This document shows positions 38,756 to 50,100 of a stretch of 64,000 bases of DNA, piece by piece. The position numbers and the translations under genes were made by a program. Position 1 is the first letter of the stretch, and every line of letters starts with the position of its first letter. The stretch is from the NCBI GenBank assembly GCA_000499405.2, contig HG738138.1:17653119-17717118 (forward strand). The letters are read 5' to 3'. The notes under the pieces were generated by a model. That model saw only the letters and a list, made by a program, of their open reading frames with translations. It searched no databases and was not told the origin of the DNA. The DNA comes from Onchocerca volvulus. Lineage: Eukaryota; Nematoda; Chromadorea; Rhabditida; Onchocercidae.

Positions 38756-38990
38756 ATGTCAAAACCATCTAAACCATCACTATCTCGTCCATAAGAACTT
38801 CAAGAAAAAATTCGTCGCAAAAATGGTTAACAAGTAGCATGACGATAATAGCTGCTATAATATTATCATCGAATAATTAATCAAGATTGTCAAAAAAGAA
38901 GAATACGGTATGGTTTTTGGATGAAAAGCATTACGTGGATGAAGAAACAAAGTTATTGATTTTAACAACATTTTTTGAAAGACTACTTTA
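38756..38990 (+). mobile_element. Possible decayed transposase fragment
   Basis: In two different frames interrupted by stops, the plus strand reads PSLSRP-stop-ELQEKIRRKNG, like the basic helix-turn-helix part of Tc1/mariner transposases, and then TVWFLDEKHYVDEETKLLI, like the segment around their first catalytic aspartate (F-x-DEK). No terminal inverted repeats were found by eye. The resemblance is short and may be chance. Confidence 0.25.
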
Positions 38991-39766
38991 ACCGTGAAAG
39001 AAACTAAAATTAAATTTAGTTGAACATGAAAACTAAAGCGTACAAGTGATCAATTCAGGTTTCAATTATTCAAATTGTCAAACTGTCGCAGCTTGAAAAT
39101 AATCTAATTTCTTTCTTTCTAAATCATCTTCGTACTTCTTAGATATCGGAAGTAAGAAATTAGCTATCAGTGACAATGATTATACTTATCAATTATTTAG
39201 GCAAACATGTATAGACTGAAATATACCAGAACTATCGGTTGTTCAACTTATTTTCTCTTTTATTTTTTAACTCTTCTCGGTTTTATTCAATATAAATGTT
39301 GGAATTATCGGTCAGCAATCTGAAATATTTAGGACTTAGATTTCATCCCAATTTCGTAATCTTTTTATCATAATCAATATCATACAACAATCAATTGATT
39401 TGCATTGTGAACAGACTATAAAGAAAATCATAGGATGTAGACGAACAGAAGTGATTTTCATTTGATGATGCTAATTTTCTCTCTGACCTTTTACCCTTTT
39501 CTATCTGTCTCCCAATATTCATTGAGATATAAGGAATGATTACCATGTTTTGCTAATATTTGCTAATCACTGATCAAAAAATCCAGAGAAGCCATATGTT
39601 ACTCAAGCATCATTTTTACACTGACATTGAGTTTAAAATATATTTAAAGCCAAAAAAATTCCTCGAATTTAATTTCGTTCGCATTTAGAAACTTTACTTC
39701 CAGATTATAGATTTATTTTATGTCACAAACTATACTAAAAGATATTTTACCAATCATTTCTGACTC

Positions 39767-40195
39767 AAATCAAAAAAAAAAGAAGCTTCAAAAAACTGGA
39801 AGAATCCGAATTGCTAAATAAGAAATTACGACTTCTCATCACAAATTTTGTAAAAAAAGGGGATAAATTAATTGGAATGCAGAATAAGCAAAAAAGGGAA
39901 GGACAGATGAAATTACTCAACCTAATTAAACGAATTCAAAATTACTATCACTTTCTTTCTATGCTATGCAATCTTAAATTTTCTGACAAATACATTTTTG
40001 CATGAATCGAATCGAAAATGGATTATGCATGAATGTGCGCGTTTCGTATTTGATAAATTGCAATTGGGAATTGAAAATTCTTGAAATATTAAATGAGTTT
40101 TTAATGCTTATCTGAATATGCTAGAATATGAAAAGGAGCGTAAGCAATCAGACCATGATCGCAAGGTTGACATTATACTGCAATTATTCATCTTT
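39767..40195 (+). pseudogene. Broken coding-like region with heptad leucines
   Basis: A plus-strand frame to 40005 is rich in Lys and Leu with coiled-coil spacing (KKLEESELLNKKLRLLITNF). It is followed, after stops and frame changes, by WIMHECARFVFDKLQLGIEN and LNMLEYEKERKQSDHDRK. The pieces look like remnants of one longer coding sequence with frameshifts, but poor splice sites make a functional gene unlikely. A retroelement or gene relic is possible. Confidence 0.25.
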
Positions 40196-42375
40196 ATTAG
40201 AGAAATAAATTGATCTCCGTTGTGCAAACCAGCCACGAAAGCAGAAATGATGAATTGGATTTATAAATCCAGCTTATAAATGGATTATAAATTCATTCCA
40301 ATATCGTCGCCTCAGATTCCTGATTTTATCTTATTCAGGGAGCTGATTATTTGAAATTCTAGAAAACTATGAAGAACATAGGGGCCCAAAGCATATTAAT
40401 GTCCCTTTAATCTGTATGTGAGAAAATATTTCTTAAATTTCTGGAAACATTAGCCACGAGGAGCAAATTTAATAACAAAACAAGGAACTATAAATCTGCA
40501 AAAGGAATAAATAGTTCTATTTTCTATATATTATTGGTTTAAAAGAATAATATTGCAGACTAAACAGATTTTTCTCAGATCTCTCGATACTTCCCACTTT
40601 CAAATTATACAAATTTTGCCGAAATTTCAAATACCATTGCATAAATCCTATAAATCCTTTCAATTGTATTTTTTTACGAAACTGACCGAAATGTTAGCCG
40701 CATAAAGAGCTTATGAACATTTTTAAATCAAATCGCATTATAATTGTGCCGCCCTTCTTTTTTTTGTCATAGAATCCTCTATTAACCTCTGATTATTTTT
40801 TACTTGGCGACAATTGCTGATCAAGAAAAGTTTATTCAAAAGTCAACTCTGAGTTAAGATACTATTTCGTTTATTTAAAAAATTGCCTATTACACAATAA
40901 TAAAAACATTGAAAAGCTTCTTAAATTACCTAAAGACATTTTTAAAAAATTTGAAAATTATTCAGTAATATAAAATAGGAAGAAAATGTAAGTCATTTAA
41001 TTAGATCATCCTTCCGTTTAAAAAACTTAGTATCACGCTAAAGGTTAATTTAATTTTACTATACAATGGCAAGAATCCTTGCGTATTTTACAATTTTGTG
41101 CAAAAGTATATAGGGAGCAAAATTTACGTGAAAATAAAATGAAATAAATTTTGAATTTCAAAATGTGGACAAAATTTATATCTAAATAATGCTTAAAGAT
41201 TTAAGATGTCTAAATCTGAATCAGAACAATTTATTTGTCAATTAAAAATGATACGTAATCTCAAAATTTTTTTAGAATTCATGAAGTTGAACTTTCCGAC
41301 ATGTGAAACTTTATGACGTTGATAAAATTTTTATTAGCAACAACTGTAACACTTCTGAACGACTTAGAGAAACAGCAAATGATACCATCCAATGAGATCC
41401 GATAACTGTGAACATTCTGTATAACAAAATACCGTAGAAAGATTGTAGTAAAAATTTTCTTGAAATCTGCAAAATCTTCGAAATATCAAATTTTTTGATG
41501 AAATCTCGAAACTGCCATGTTCCAGGAAATAATTCTAGCAAAAGAAAATTAACAGATATTGAGAAAGTATCTAAAATGTTTCTATAGTCACTGTAAAGAT
41601 TTATTTAAAAGGCCTATTTCTCTGTCCTATGAAATTTAAAATCCATAGTTTTTAAATCTTTCTTAAATAATGTAGTTATTAAGAAAGTTGCAGAAATTCT
41701 ATTCATCGATTAAAATTTAAAAAGAGAAATCGCAAAGAATATATTTGTATAATTAGTGCATGGACAGTATCATCCGGGCATTTTATTTCCATATATAATG
41801 GCTTGCTGTCATTTCGAAGAAATGAATGTTTCCCGTTAATCCTTGTCCGTTTGGTGTGGAAGAATGAAATATTACCGAGTTTGATGGAGTAATCCCGGAT
41901 TTGACTAAATAATAAGTTCATACTTCACTAAGCCTAAGCTTCATTTTGGCGAAAGAAAATCTTCCACAATTGCAAACGTTTCATTATGACAGACTTCAAA
42001 TATATTCTGATGTGATATTTCAAATTCACTTTCACTTCATTGATTTATTTGAATTTTGTAAATGTTGAAATTAATCATAGAGACGACTGGTAAATGTGAA
42101 CTTTGAGTAAATGATTGAAAGGATGGGAGACGAAATCAGTTCCATTGCGATTCATTTGCTGAAGAAATCTTCGCTGAAATTTCTCTGCAGGTAGCGTATT
42201 TCTTCATTGGCCAATGAAATTTTCTTGTAATCTTTGAATTTTTAATATCGTTGATGTGGCAAGGATCGCAATGTCGAAGTCGAATTTTGGTATTCGTCTC
42301 ACTATATATTTGGCAAAATCATAGAATATTGGCTCATTTTAAGAAATGAGATCATTCTTTTCTTATTGCAAAGAA

Positions 42376-42406
42376 GTGAACAAAGTACTTGAAGTACTTT
42401 GTTCAC
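42376..42406. repeat. 15-bp perfect palindrome with 1-nt centre, nested repeats
   Basis: GTGAACAAAGTACTT is followed after one base by its exact reverse complement. The following bases to 42431 reuse the CAAGTAC and AAAGTACTT units, forming overlapping smaller inverted repeats. Confidence 0.95.
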
Positions 42407-42773
42407 CTCAAGTACAAAGTACTTCAAGTACGAGTTTCAAATACTTCTTCAAAGGAATATTTTTGCATTTTTTATGGCTTAGTATGAGGAGCAAACGGTA
42501 AGACTCGACATATGGATTGTAACTTTAACTCTAAAATAAAGCAGAAATATGATAATTGAGGCGGATATAAATGGGATGGTCGGAGGTGACAGGAGGCATG
42601 TCGTCAATCTTCTTCCTTATCCACTCCAGTAATTTTGTCTCACTGAAATTGTTCGAAAGAAAGATCCCTCCTCTTTCCAAATAGGAGCCCTTCTTCCTCT
42701 TCGATATAGTATCAGGTCATCTCATCTTTAATAACCCATCTCTCTTCTGTTCATCATTTCGATGAAAAGATGG

Positions 42774-42798
42774 AAAAAAAAAAAAAAAAAAAAAAAAA
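42774..42798. repeat. Poly(A) tract, 25 bases
   Basis: A homopolymer run on the plus strand in non-coding DNA. It could mark the 3' end of an old retroposed sequence, but no body is recognisable before it. Confidence 0.9.
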
Positions 42799-43926
42799 CG
42801 AAGGAGGTCGACTTAAGGACTTAGGCCACATTCAATTAAAAGCGTGCTCCATTCATTCTTGAAATTATGGACGAAAATTTGGAAATTTTCGAAAAAATGA
42901 AAAAGATATAAAGTAAAAAATAAGTTGTAAATATGAATTTAGACAGGAAGGTTATAAATGTAATCCTTTTTCTATAAAACTTTTAAGTGCGTAGTAATTA
43001 GGCAATCGTTCCAGGATATTCCTCAAACCACTCATTGCCTCATTACCTCAACCACTCTATATGTTTGCGTCCTACTTTTCGGAGCATAACCAATCAAATG
43101 ACCCATTGAACAATTAACACCAAAGTAATCTTGCCCCGAAATATCATTTAATGTCGGACATCTCTGACCTAATATTCAAACTTTAAATTTAATTCAAAAT
43201 ATTATTCCTTAGCTGGTAAGATTCCAGTCTTTTGCTTCTTATCCAATGTTGACTGCAACTATTTTTGTTGCCACCAACTTTTTTCGACAGATTTAATTGA
43301 AATAATCTATTGCTTTACTTTTAATTAAATAATTTAATGTAAATAATAATTTTAAGTTTTATTCGTAAAGCATTTTTTATCTGTCGCACAAATAAGTATT
43401 TCTATAATTTAATCGTTATTATCATCGCAATATTAATTAACAGTTAAATAAGGGGAGGGGGGGATGAGGAAGAGGAAGTTAAAATATCAACCTGTCTAAA
43501 ATCTTGCAAAGTATTGCTGAAATGACAAAGTGAAGAATATGAATTAATAAATTTCAGAAAAATTAATAAACAAAAAAAGTTTCCCGTTCTTGACGAAATC
43601 TTTTTCAAGTAATTAGTGAAGAATGATACATCTTTTGTCAACCTCAGTAGACAAATAGCATGATTGCATCACAACAGGTATCGTTTAATCCTTCATTGAT
43701 TCATTTCTCTTCTAACTGTGGGTGGTCATTCATGGTCAAAGCAAACAAGTAAAGAATTTTATTGCCATTTCTCCGCCATCTCCTCATCTTCAGAATCACT
43801 TTATTGCATGCTTTTCTATTTTAGCACAAAATGAAAGATAATAAAATAATCGTCTCTAACAAACTTCCGTATGTTATCTTGTTAAAAGCAGTTTTATTCT
43901 TTATTTCATTTTTTCATTTCATTCAA

Positions 43927-44232
43927 TTCTATCCCATTCTTATCACATCATCGCTAATCTATCTATAACTGCCAGATAATTATACTCTCACCGATAACGC
44001 AATCGTTTTATTTGTTGAACTTTTTAACAAACTTTATGTTATTTATCATCTACCGTTAGCTTCCAAATAGAGCCTAAGTGCTTGCCGCAGCGATATAGGA
44101 ACGATGCCGATTCTGTAATCCTGAATAATATCGATCTGTAGCACCTGAAGCACTTCTAGAAGATGCAAGAAAGCAAAAATTCTATTTCATTCTCATCATA
44201 TCATCGCTAATCTATCGATAACTGTCAGATAA
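43927..44232. repeat. Direct repeat pair of about 53 bp
   Basis: Segments 43927-43979 and 44180-44232 share ATCATCGCTAATCTAT and most flanking bases (about 90 percent by eye). They are in the same orientation and lie about 250 bp apart, on either side of the exon-like segment at 44074-44152. Confidence 0.88.
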
Positions 44233-45391
44233 GTAAATCGAGAAAACAGTTAATCTTTTTTTCATTTTTTCATTTCTTCAATTCCCAAAAGTTTTCTTAT
44301 TTTTTCTCTGATCGAATACGACGAATTCAGGTCAAATAAATTATAATTCTTGGCTTTTTATTATTGAGGCGTGAAGGAAAGAAAAAAAAAAAGTTGTTTG
44401 AAGTCGAAATATTTGTTACCAAATTATAAATAAATGGCAGCAATTGAGGATTACAAATTAATCTATTCTTTAGAAATATTCCGATTAAAATACAAAGTCT
44501 ACATATCTGCCATTCTCTCTTCAGCAGTGTAATGTGATACTAAGCAATAATCCAATGACATCGATATTCAGGCCATCCTGACTTTTCTAATCTTTGTAAA
44601 AATTGAAATTCACGATTTTAATTGCTTGATAACAGTAGTTGACTGTATGAAGTTATTTAATATTATAAAAGATCTGGTGTGTGAATTTCCGCCACAAGAC
44701 AATTCTTGGATACCATATTATTGCGGTTGTTATCTTACCAAAATCATTAAGCTTATCTTTTTTCTCTAAATGCAACTAATCGTGATAATCATTATTATTC
44801 TTATCATTTTTGTTTCAATTGTAATGATGATGATTTAAATTGATTACTACATTAATGAAACTTCTATGTTATTCTTGCGATAAATCATTTTTCCCAATGT
44901 TTTCAATTAAATGTCTCTACTGATTTTTTCATTTGCAAATCTCCATCTATCAAAGTTTGTGAATTTTTCAGTCTTTTGAAATTAAATGTAACGAAAAGAT
45001 TTTACGCACTAATTTTTGTTGCGATTGTAATTATTACAATTCATAAAACTTTAGAGATGAAAATTTTTATGGGACATCAACTATTATTTTGTACAAAAAT
45101 GAGAGGACATATCTATTTGCTTGAATATTTTTCAATTCAACGATAGTAATGAATCCAGTGTTGAATATTGTCAACAGTGAAAATAATAAATATTGAAACT
45201 ATTCTTGTATGTCTTAAATGAAACGATTTTTTATCTTCCAATACTCAAGAATGAGAAGTTTGAGTTTACTCAAGAATGAGAAATCCAATTTAATCTTCCA
45301 AATATTTCTCATATCAAATACAAATTCTAATGCCATCCTTATATTTCCGTATCATGGATCACTTACTGAGAAAGCTCGACAAATCTAACAT
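44074..45391 (-). CDS. Possible 55-residue protein, four tiny exons
   Basis: The candidate exons are 45367-45391 (ATG, donor GTAAGT), 44739-44765 (TTTAG acceptor, GTAAGA donor), 44541-44577 and 44074-44152. Phases agree at every join (1, 1, 2). The product would begin MLDLSSFLKKKDKLNDFGWP, continue EYRCHWIIAY and end RHRSYIAAAST. The last acceptor must be the unusual TAGAAG rather than the normal-looking TCTAG three bases before, which would create a stop. Very short exons make chance agreement possible. I do not recognise a family. The last two segments are the most coding-like. Confidence 0.25.
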
Positions 45392-47181
45392 TCGTTTTAA
45401 TCATCAAACAGGCAAATTTGTCAAAATATCATTTATCATCCTCTGTTTGATAAATCTGTTATAGATATAAAAATATTTGCAGTCTCGTACAAGTCGATCT
45501 TAAATTTTTAAATTAACATGAATATATGAAATTATAACTGACTGAGGTCATAAACTGCACAGGTTGCGATATCGTATCTTTCAAATCGATGAATTCATAT
45601 TATTTTTTATGTAATGTTTTCTGGCGCAACTTAAGCTAAAAAAATTTTCACTTTGATATCACGATCTTCTTTTGAAAGTGACAATGATTCCACAACGATT
45701 AATTGCTTCTTCATTTTGTAGAAGAATTTTGCTGATTTCTTGTTTGAAGATTTTGTCATTTCATGAAAAAATCGTAGAATTTCTGGAGCGAATAAATAAT
45801 TGATGAAATTATTGAACAGTTTTTATCGTTTTGAATACAGATAATCTTTCATCCTTTTTTAAAAGTTGATTTACAATGTATAATTAATTTCGCATAACCT
45901 GCTTCCAATTCTATGATATTTAAAGTTGTTGCTACTTAGATAACTAAAGTTTCTTGCGAGGAAAATCTTTAACAGTGATAATGTCATTCAGTATGTATTT
46001 CGAAACTGAATAATTTTAGAAGGCGATCCAAGCATAATATCTGCATGAGGATGCCTAGAACTTCTGAAGTCTGTGCGCCACACACACGATGTAAATTATC
46101 GTTTTTTTTTTTTTTTTTTTTTTTCAGTTGTTTAAACAAATTACAACTTGTAATTTTTTTCTCTGATTAAAATGAACTTTCGCAAGCGTTGCATTATCAA
46201 AAAAAAAAAAAAAAAAAAAAGGATTCACATTTGACGATTGTCGTTGAAGTTTTTTGTTTCTTTTTCCGGATATTTTAACATACAAAATGATATATGAATC
46301 AGTGACAACTTCTGCATCTTTTTCTCGCCAAAAATTAAAAGAATTCAATTTTGCTGAAAATCTATCATTAAATTTCGTAAAATTTTGCTTACTTCAAATT
46401 TGTATTTCTCATAAATTTTTCCTGATATCTTTTCTCTTTTATATCTGATGGCAACAATCAAACTGAGCTCTGCTTGAAATTATAGAATGTTAGAAGAAAT
46501 TGGTTGAAAACCAAAGTTTTTTTTTTTCCTCAAAATAATCAGAAATCAAAAAAAAAAAATTCTTATCATTCGAAGATAAATGAAATAGAAAGGAATACTA
46601 TGTATAACATGTCATCAAAAACGAATGTGCTTGTTGCATTGTCCATTTCTTCATATTCCAGTACTGGAAAACATTTTAATGTCAATTTTCATCTCTTTGA
46701 GTGAATTCAAAAAAAAAAGGTCATTATTTCTAAAATATATAAATTGTCAGACTATCTTAACGACCTTGCAAATTAACAAAATTATTTGAAAGAAAAATTA
46801 TAAAATTCGAGGCGACTAGTTGTTCACACACAAGAATACTTCTAGCTTCATATTGGATTGACTCTATTCTGCTTGATCCGAAAGATATTAGTGTTAAGCA
46901 TTGAAATAATCATTTCTACCGATCCTGTGGAAGATTTAGAAAAAAGAATTGAACCAAATGAGTGTTCTTCAACACTTGTGTTCCCACTTGTCGCCTTCCT
47001 TGTTCATCGCTCTTTCTAATTTATATTTATATTTTAATACGGAAGTCATTATTGCCAGCAATTTGTATTTCTTGCGGGACTTGTTCAAAAGCTATTCAGA
47101 ACTATTTCTAGTGGATTTGCTCAAAATACTGCTATATAATCTCTCGAATTTTTCAGTTTTTAGTCAAATCTGAATGACAAC
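45392..47181. other. Spacer upstream of the membrane-protein gene
   Basis: No secure exon. It contains a 26-bp-period duplication (TACTCAAGAATGAGAA at 45242 and 45268, just before this spacer) and the T/A homopolymer pair at 46102-46220. A minus-strand segment at 46017-46081 is open and coding-like (SSRHPHADIMLGSPSKIIQF) but lacks a good acceptor. The promoter of the gene starting at 47182 should lie at its right end. Confidence 0.4.
46102..46220. repeat. T23 and A22 homopolymers in inverted arrangement
   Basis: A run of 23 T (46102-46124) faces a run of 22 A (46199-46220) 74 bases later. They could pair as a long all-A:T stem. They explain the Phe run in the minus-strand open frame here, which is not a gene. 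Confidence 0.95.
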
Positions 47182-50100
47182 ATGTTGTTGTTGGCTTTGT
47201 TCCTGTTGTCATGTGTGGCTGTGACGGATGGGATCACAAGTCGAGAAGCTAAGTGCTTAATTAATTGCTATCAGAAGTGCCTCATCATTGGCCTGGTCAG
47301 TTATTTGTTTTGATTTTTTGTTTCACTAATTTATTTAGCAGAAACAAAGTGAAAATAAACAGATTGATCAAAAAATAGTTGAATTTACTTGCTGAGGCTA
47401 ATCAGATATTTTTAATTGATATATCGGCTATTGATGCTGGAACATCTCAGATCAAAAATTTCGTTTTTTACTTTAGGTCAGAAGTTGAGTTATAACAAAA
47501 ACAAAAACAAAAAAAAACAAAAGTTTTATCTGTAAAACTCTCAGCTCTAAAAAAGGGATGTTTAGATTACCACAAATTATCACTGATATATAAAGATTGA
47601 TTGATGGTTGACCGTTGTGATAAACATCAGTATGTTATTTTCCATGAAGTATGGAAAGTTTTCTATCCATATGAAATATATTACTTATAATTGTATGATA
47701 TGCTTTTTCGCCTAAATTTCTTTCGGATTCTCTTTTCACTTTTCAACATCCCATTTCCTTTAAATTTTAAGCGACTACCCAACCTGAAAATATAAATCAC
47801 TGCATCAAAATATTTTTCATTCTTGCATCTTCAATTTAAACTTTCTATCGAAATTTTTTTGAAACACAATAAGCTTTAAAATATTTTCATCCACTTTTCT
47901 GCTTGTGAATATTGGCATCACAATCTAAGATTAATTTATTATTCTGCAATCAAATTAATCTAAGACACTAGTCCCTAAAAAACTACAATTGAAACAAGTG
48001 CATTTTCTCAGTAATATTGAGAATGATACATTAAAAACTAACAATTTTGTTGTCCTTCAAATTTCATACTAACATTTGTGGTCAAATATTTTGGATTTTT
48101 ATTTATAGCGACAATATTAAACAAGCAACTAAAATTGAAGAAGAAAAATTAAATTTCAATTTCTTGGCTGGAATTATTTTTAACTGTGAAAGATATTTTT
48201 AGATAGTTTATTTATTTGACAATCCTTCTTCACATCGACTTGAGTCTCTTTTATTGCTCCTACTACTTTGTTCAATTCAACGTTGTAGATATTATTATTA
48301 TTGTTGGCGCAAGCAATATCCATCCATTTCTATGTTATACAATAAAAGCTTTAAGCCTCATCGAATAAATGAGCTATCTTTTTCCCCAGTAAAAATACAG
48401 TGCTGTAATCCATTCCATTGTTAGCGGAAGAAAATATAGGTTAAACAAGTTTAGCGAAGTATTCAAGATTATTCAGAAATTGTCCTTTCCTTGAGTTATC
48501 ATCGTTGTCCTTGACCAAATTTTTAGTTCCGTAGCAATTTTCTTATGAGAGAGAGAGAAAAAAAGTATTTTCAAACAGCTCTGAATAATTTGTTTTTCCA
48601 ACGCATTCATGGTCATTTCCTTCAATTCTGTTAAGGAAGATAATCTTCGCTCATTGAAGTGTCAATCATATTCTTCCGGTTGACAACAGTAAGACAGAAA
48701 ACAAGAAGATCAAAGACATTTCCGTATGCAAATTGAAAATGATAAACAGAGATGAAATATTAATTATATGCAATTTGCACAGTTATTTCACAGAGCCTTG
48801 AGTTCAAAACAATAAAAAATTTAGTGAGAAATATTATTTTTTTGAAATTCTAATCTCATTAAATTTTAATTCATTTCTTCATCTTTACACTGGGAATGTT
48901 CAATTTTTGATTTTGCTAATATGCAAATATGCAAGTACTATTTAAAAAAAAAAAAAAAAAAGGATCAATCGACAGATTACTTTTCCTCGAGAATCCAAAA
49001 ATACGCATATTTGCATGTGCAATTTAATTGCATGTAATATGCAATCAATCCGGTATTATTGGTGATATGATGTTACTAATGATTTAATCTTATTGCGAGG
49101 TTGATCAGTCACAAATAAAATACTCAAATCACGAATATTACTTCAAGTGCCATTTTAAAATGTTGATATAAAATAAAATTAACCAAATAAAAGGATTTGC
49201 AGTTAAATACGACAACATGCAATTGTAGTATCAAAATCAATGGAAAATTATGCTCGTTGAGTTTGGATGAAACTATTATTCAAAGTAGGTCATTAAAAGA
49301 TAATACAATTTGCAGGCTTTCAGTTTAATAAAATTAATTTATATATTTGCCGTATTTTTGAATGAAAGATTAGAATCGTTTTCCTTTTCTTTGGAATAAT
49401 TGAATCAAATTTTTTGATTTCCCGAAAATTATCAATTCTGTTTATATTTAGTTAGTAGGCATAGTTCCTTCAAGGAAAAAATAAAATAAATAAAACAGCA
49501 GGAAATAAAATATTTCTGAATATTATTTGCAACTGCTGAAAAATGTTTTTTACAAAACCTTGTCCTATAAGAGCCATTTTGGAGCAATATAGCAATATTA
49601 ATTTCAAACAGTTCAAGAGATCATTTATCGATAACTCAGTTCAACTTTTTACCGATCTTTTTTGAGTAACTTTTCTTACCAATTTATAAAAATAAAAATT
49701 CTTCAATTTTAGGATGAAAATGAACTCAATACATTTCTTATTTATATCCTAAAAAAAAGAAAAACTGTTACAGACAGTATAACAAATGATATAATTCCGG
49801 TAAAGACAGAATATTTGGATTCAAGAAGGATTCGAATACAGATGAATGAGAACAACGTCAATGCCGTCGTCTACATTTTTGAATATTCAACAGTTACTAC
49901 TGCACCGGATAATTGGATTTTTGCTGTTAGTTTAAATTTGCAGTTCATTTTAACGGTGAGACTAAAATTTGAATTAAAATTGGAAAATAATTCAACTTGC
50001 TTATAGATTAATATATTAATGAATCTGCAAACAATTTCACTTTTCTATTTATTCAGTTATTCGATTAAAAATAACTAAATTTGTAGTTCAAGCTATTCTA

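Larger units (their letters stand above)
35501..44073. other. 8.6-kb region without a secure gene
   Basis: AT-rich DNA with poly(A) tracts, palindromes and several isolated coding-like segments listed separately (37611-37729, 38349-38506, 38756-38990, 39767-40195). Their surroundings lack an obvious joining pattern. Another isolated start-like segment (ATG at about 42126, MGDEISSIAIHLLKKSSLKF, donor GTAGCG) has no partner exon. I accept no complete gene here. Confidence 0.45.

Noticed and set aside
46124..46348. Minus-strand frame of 74 codons
   Set aside because: It depends on a Phe run from the A22 tract and has no other coding feature.
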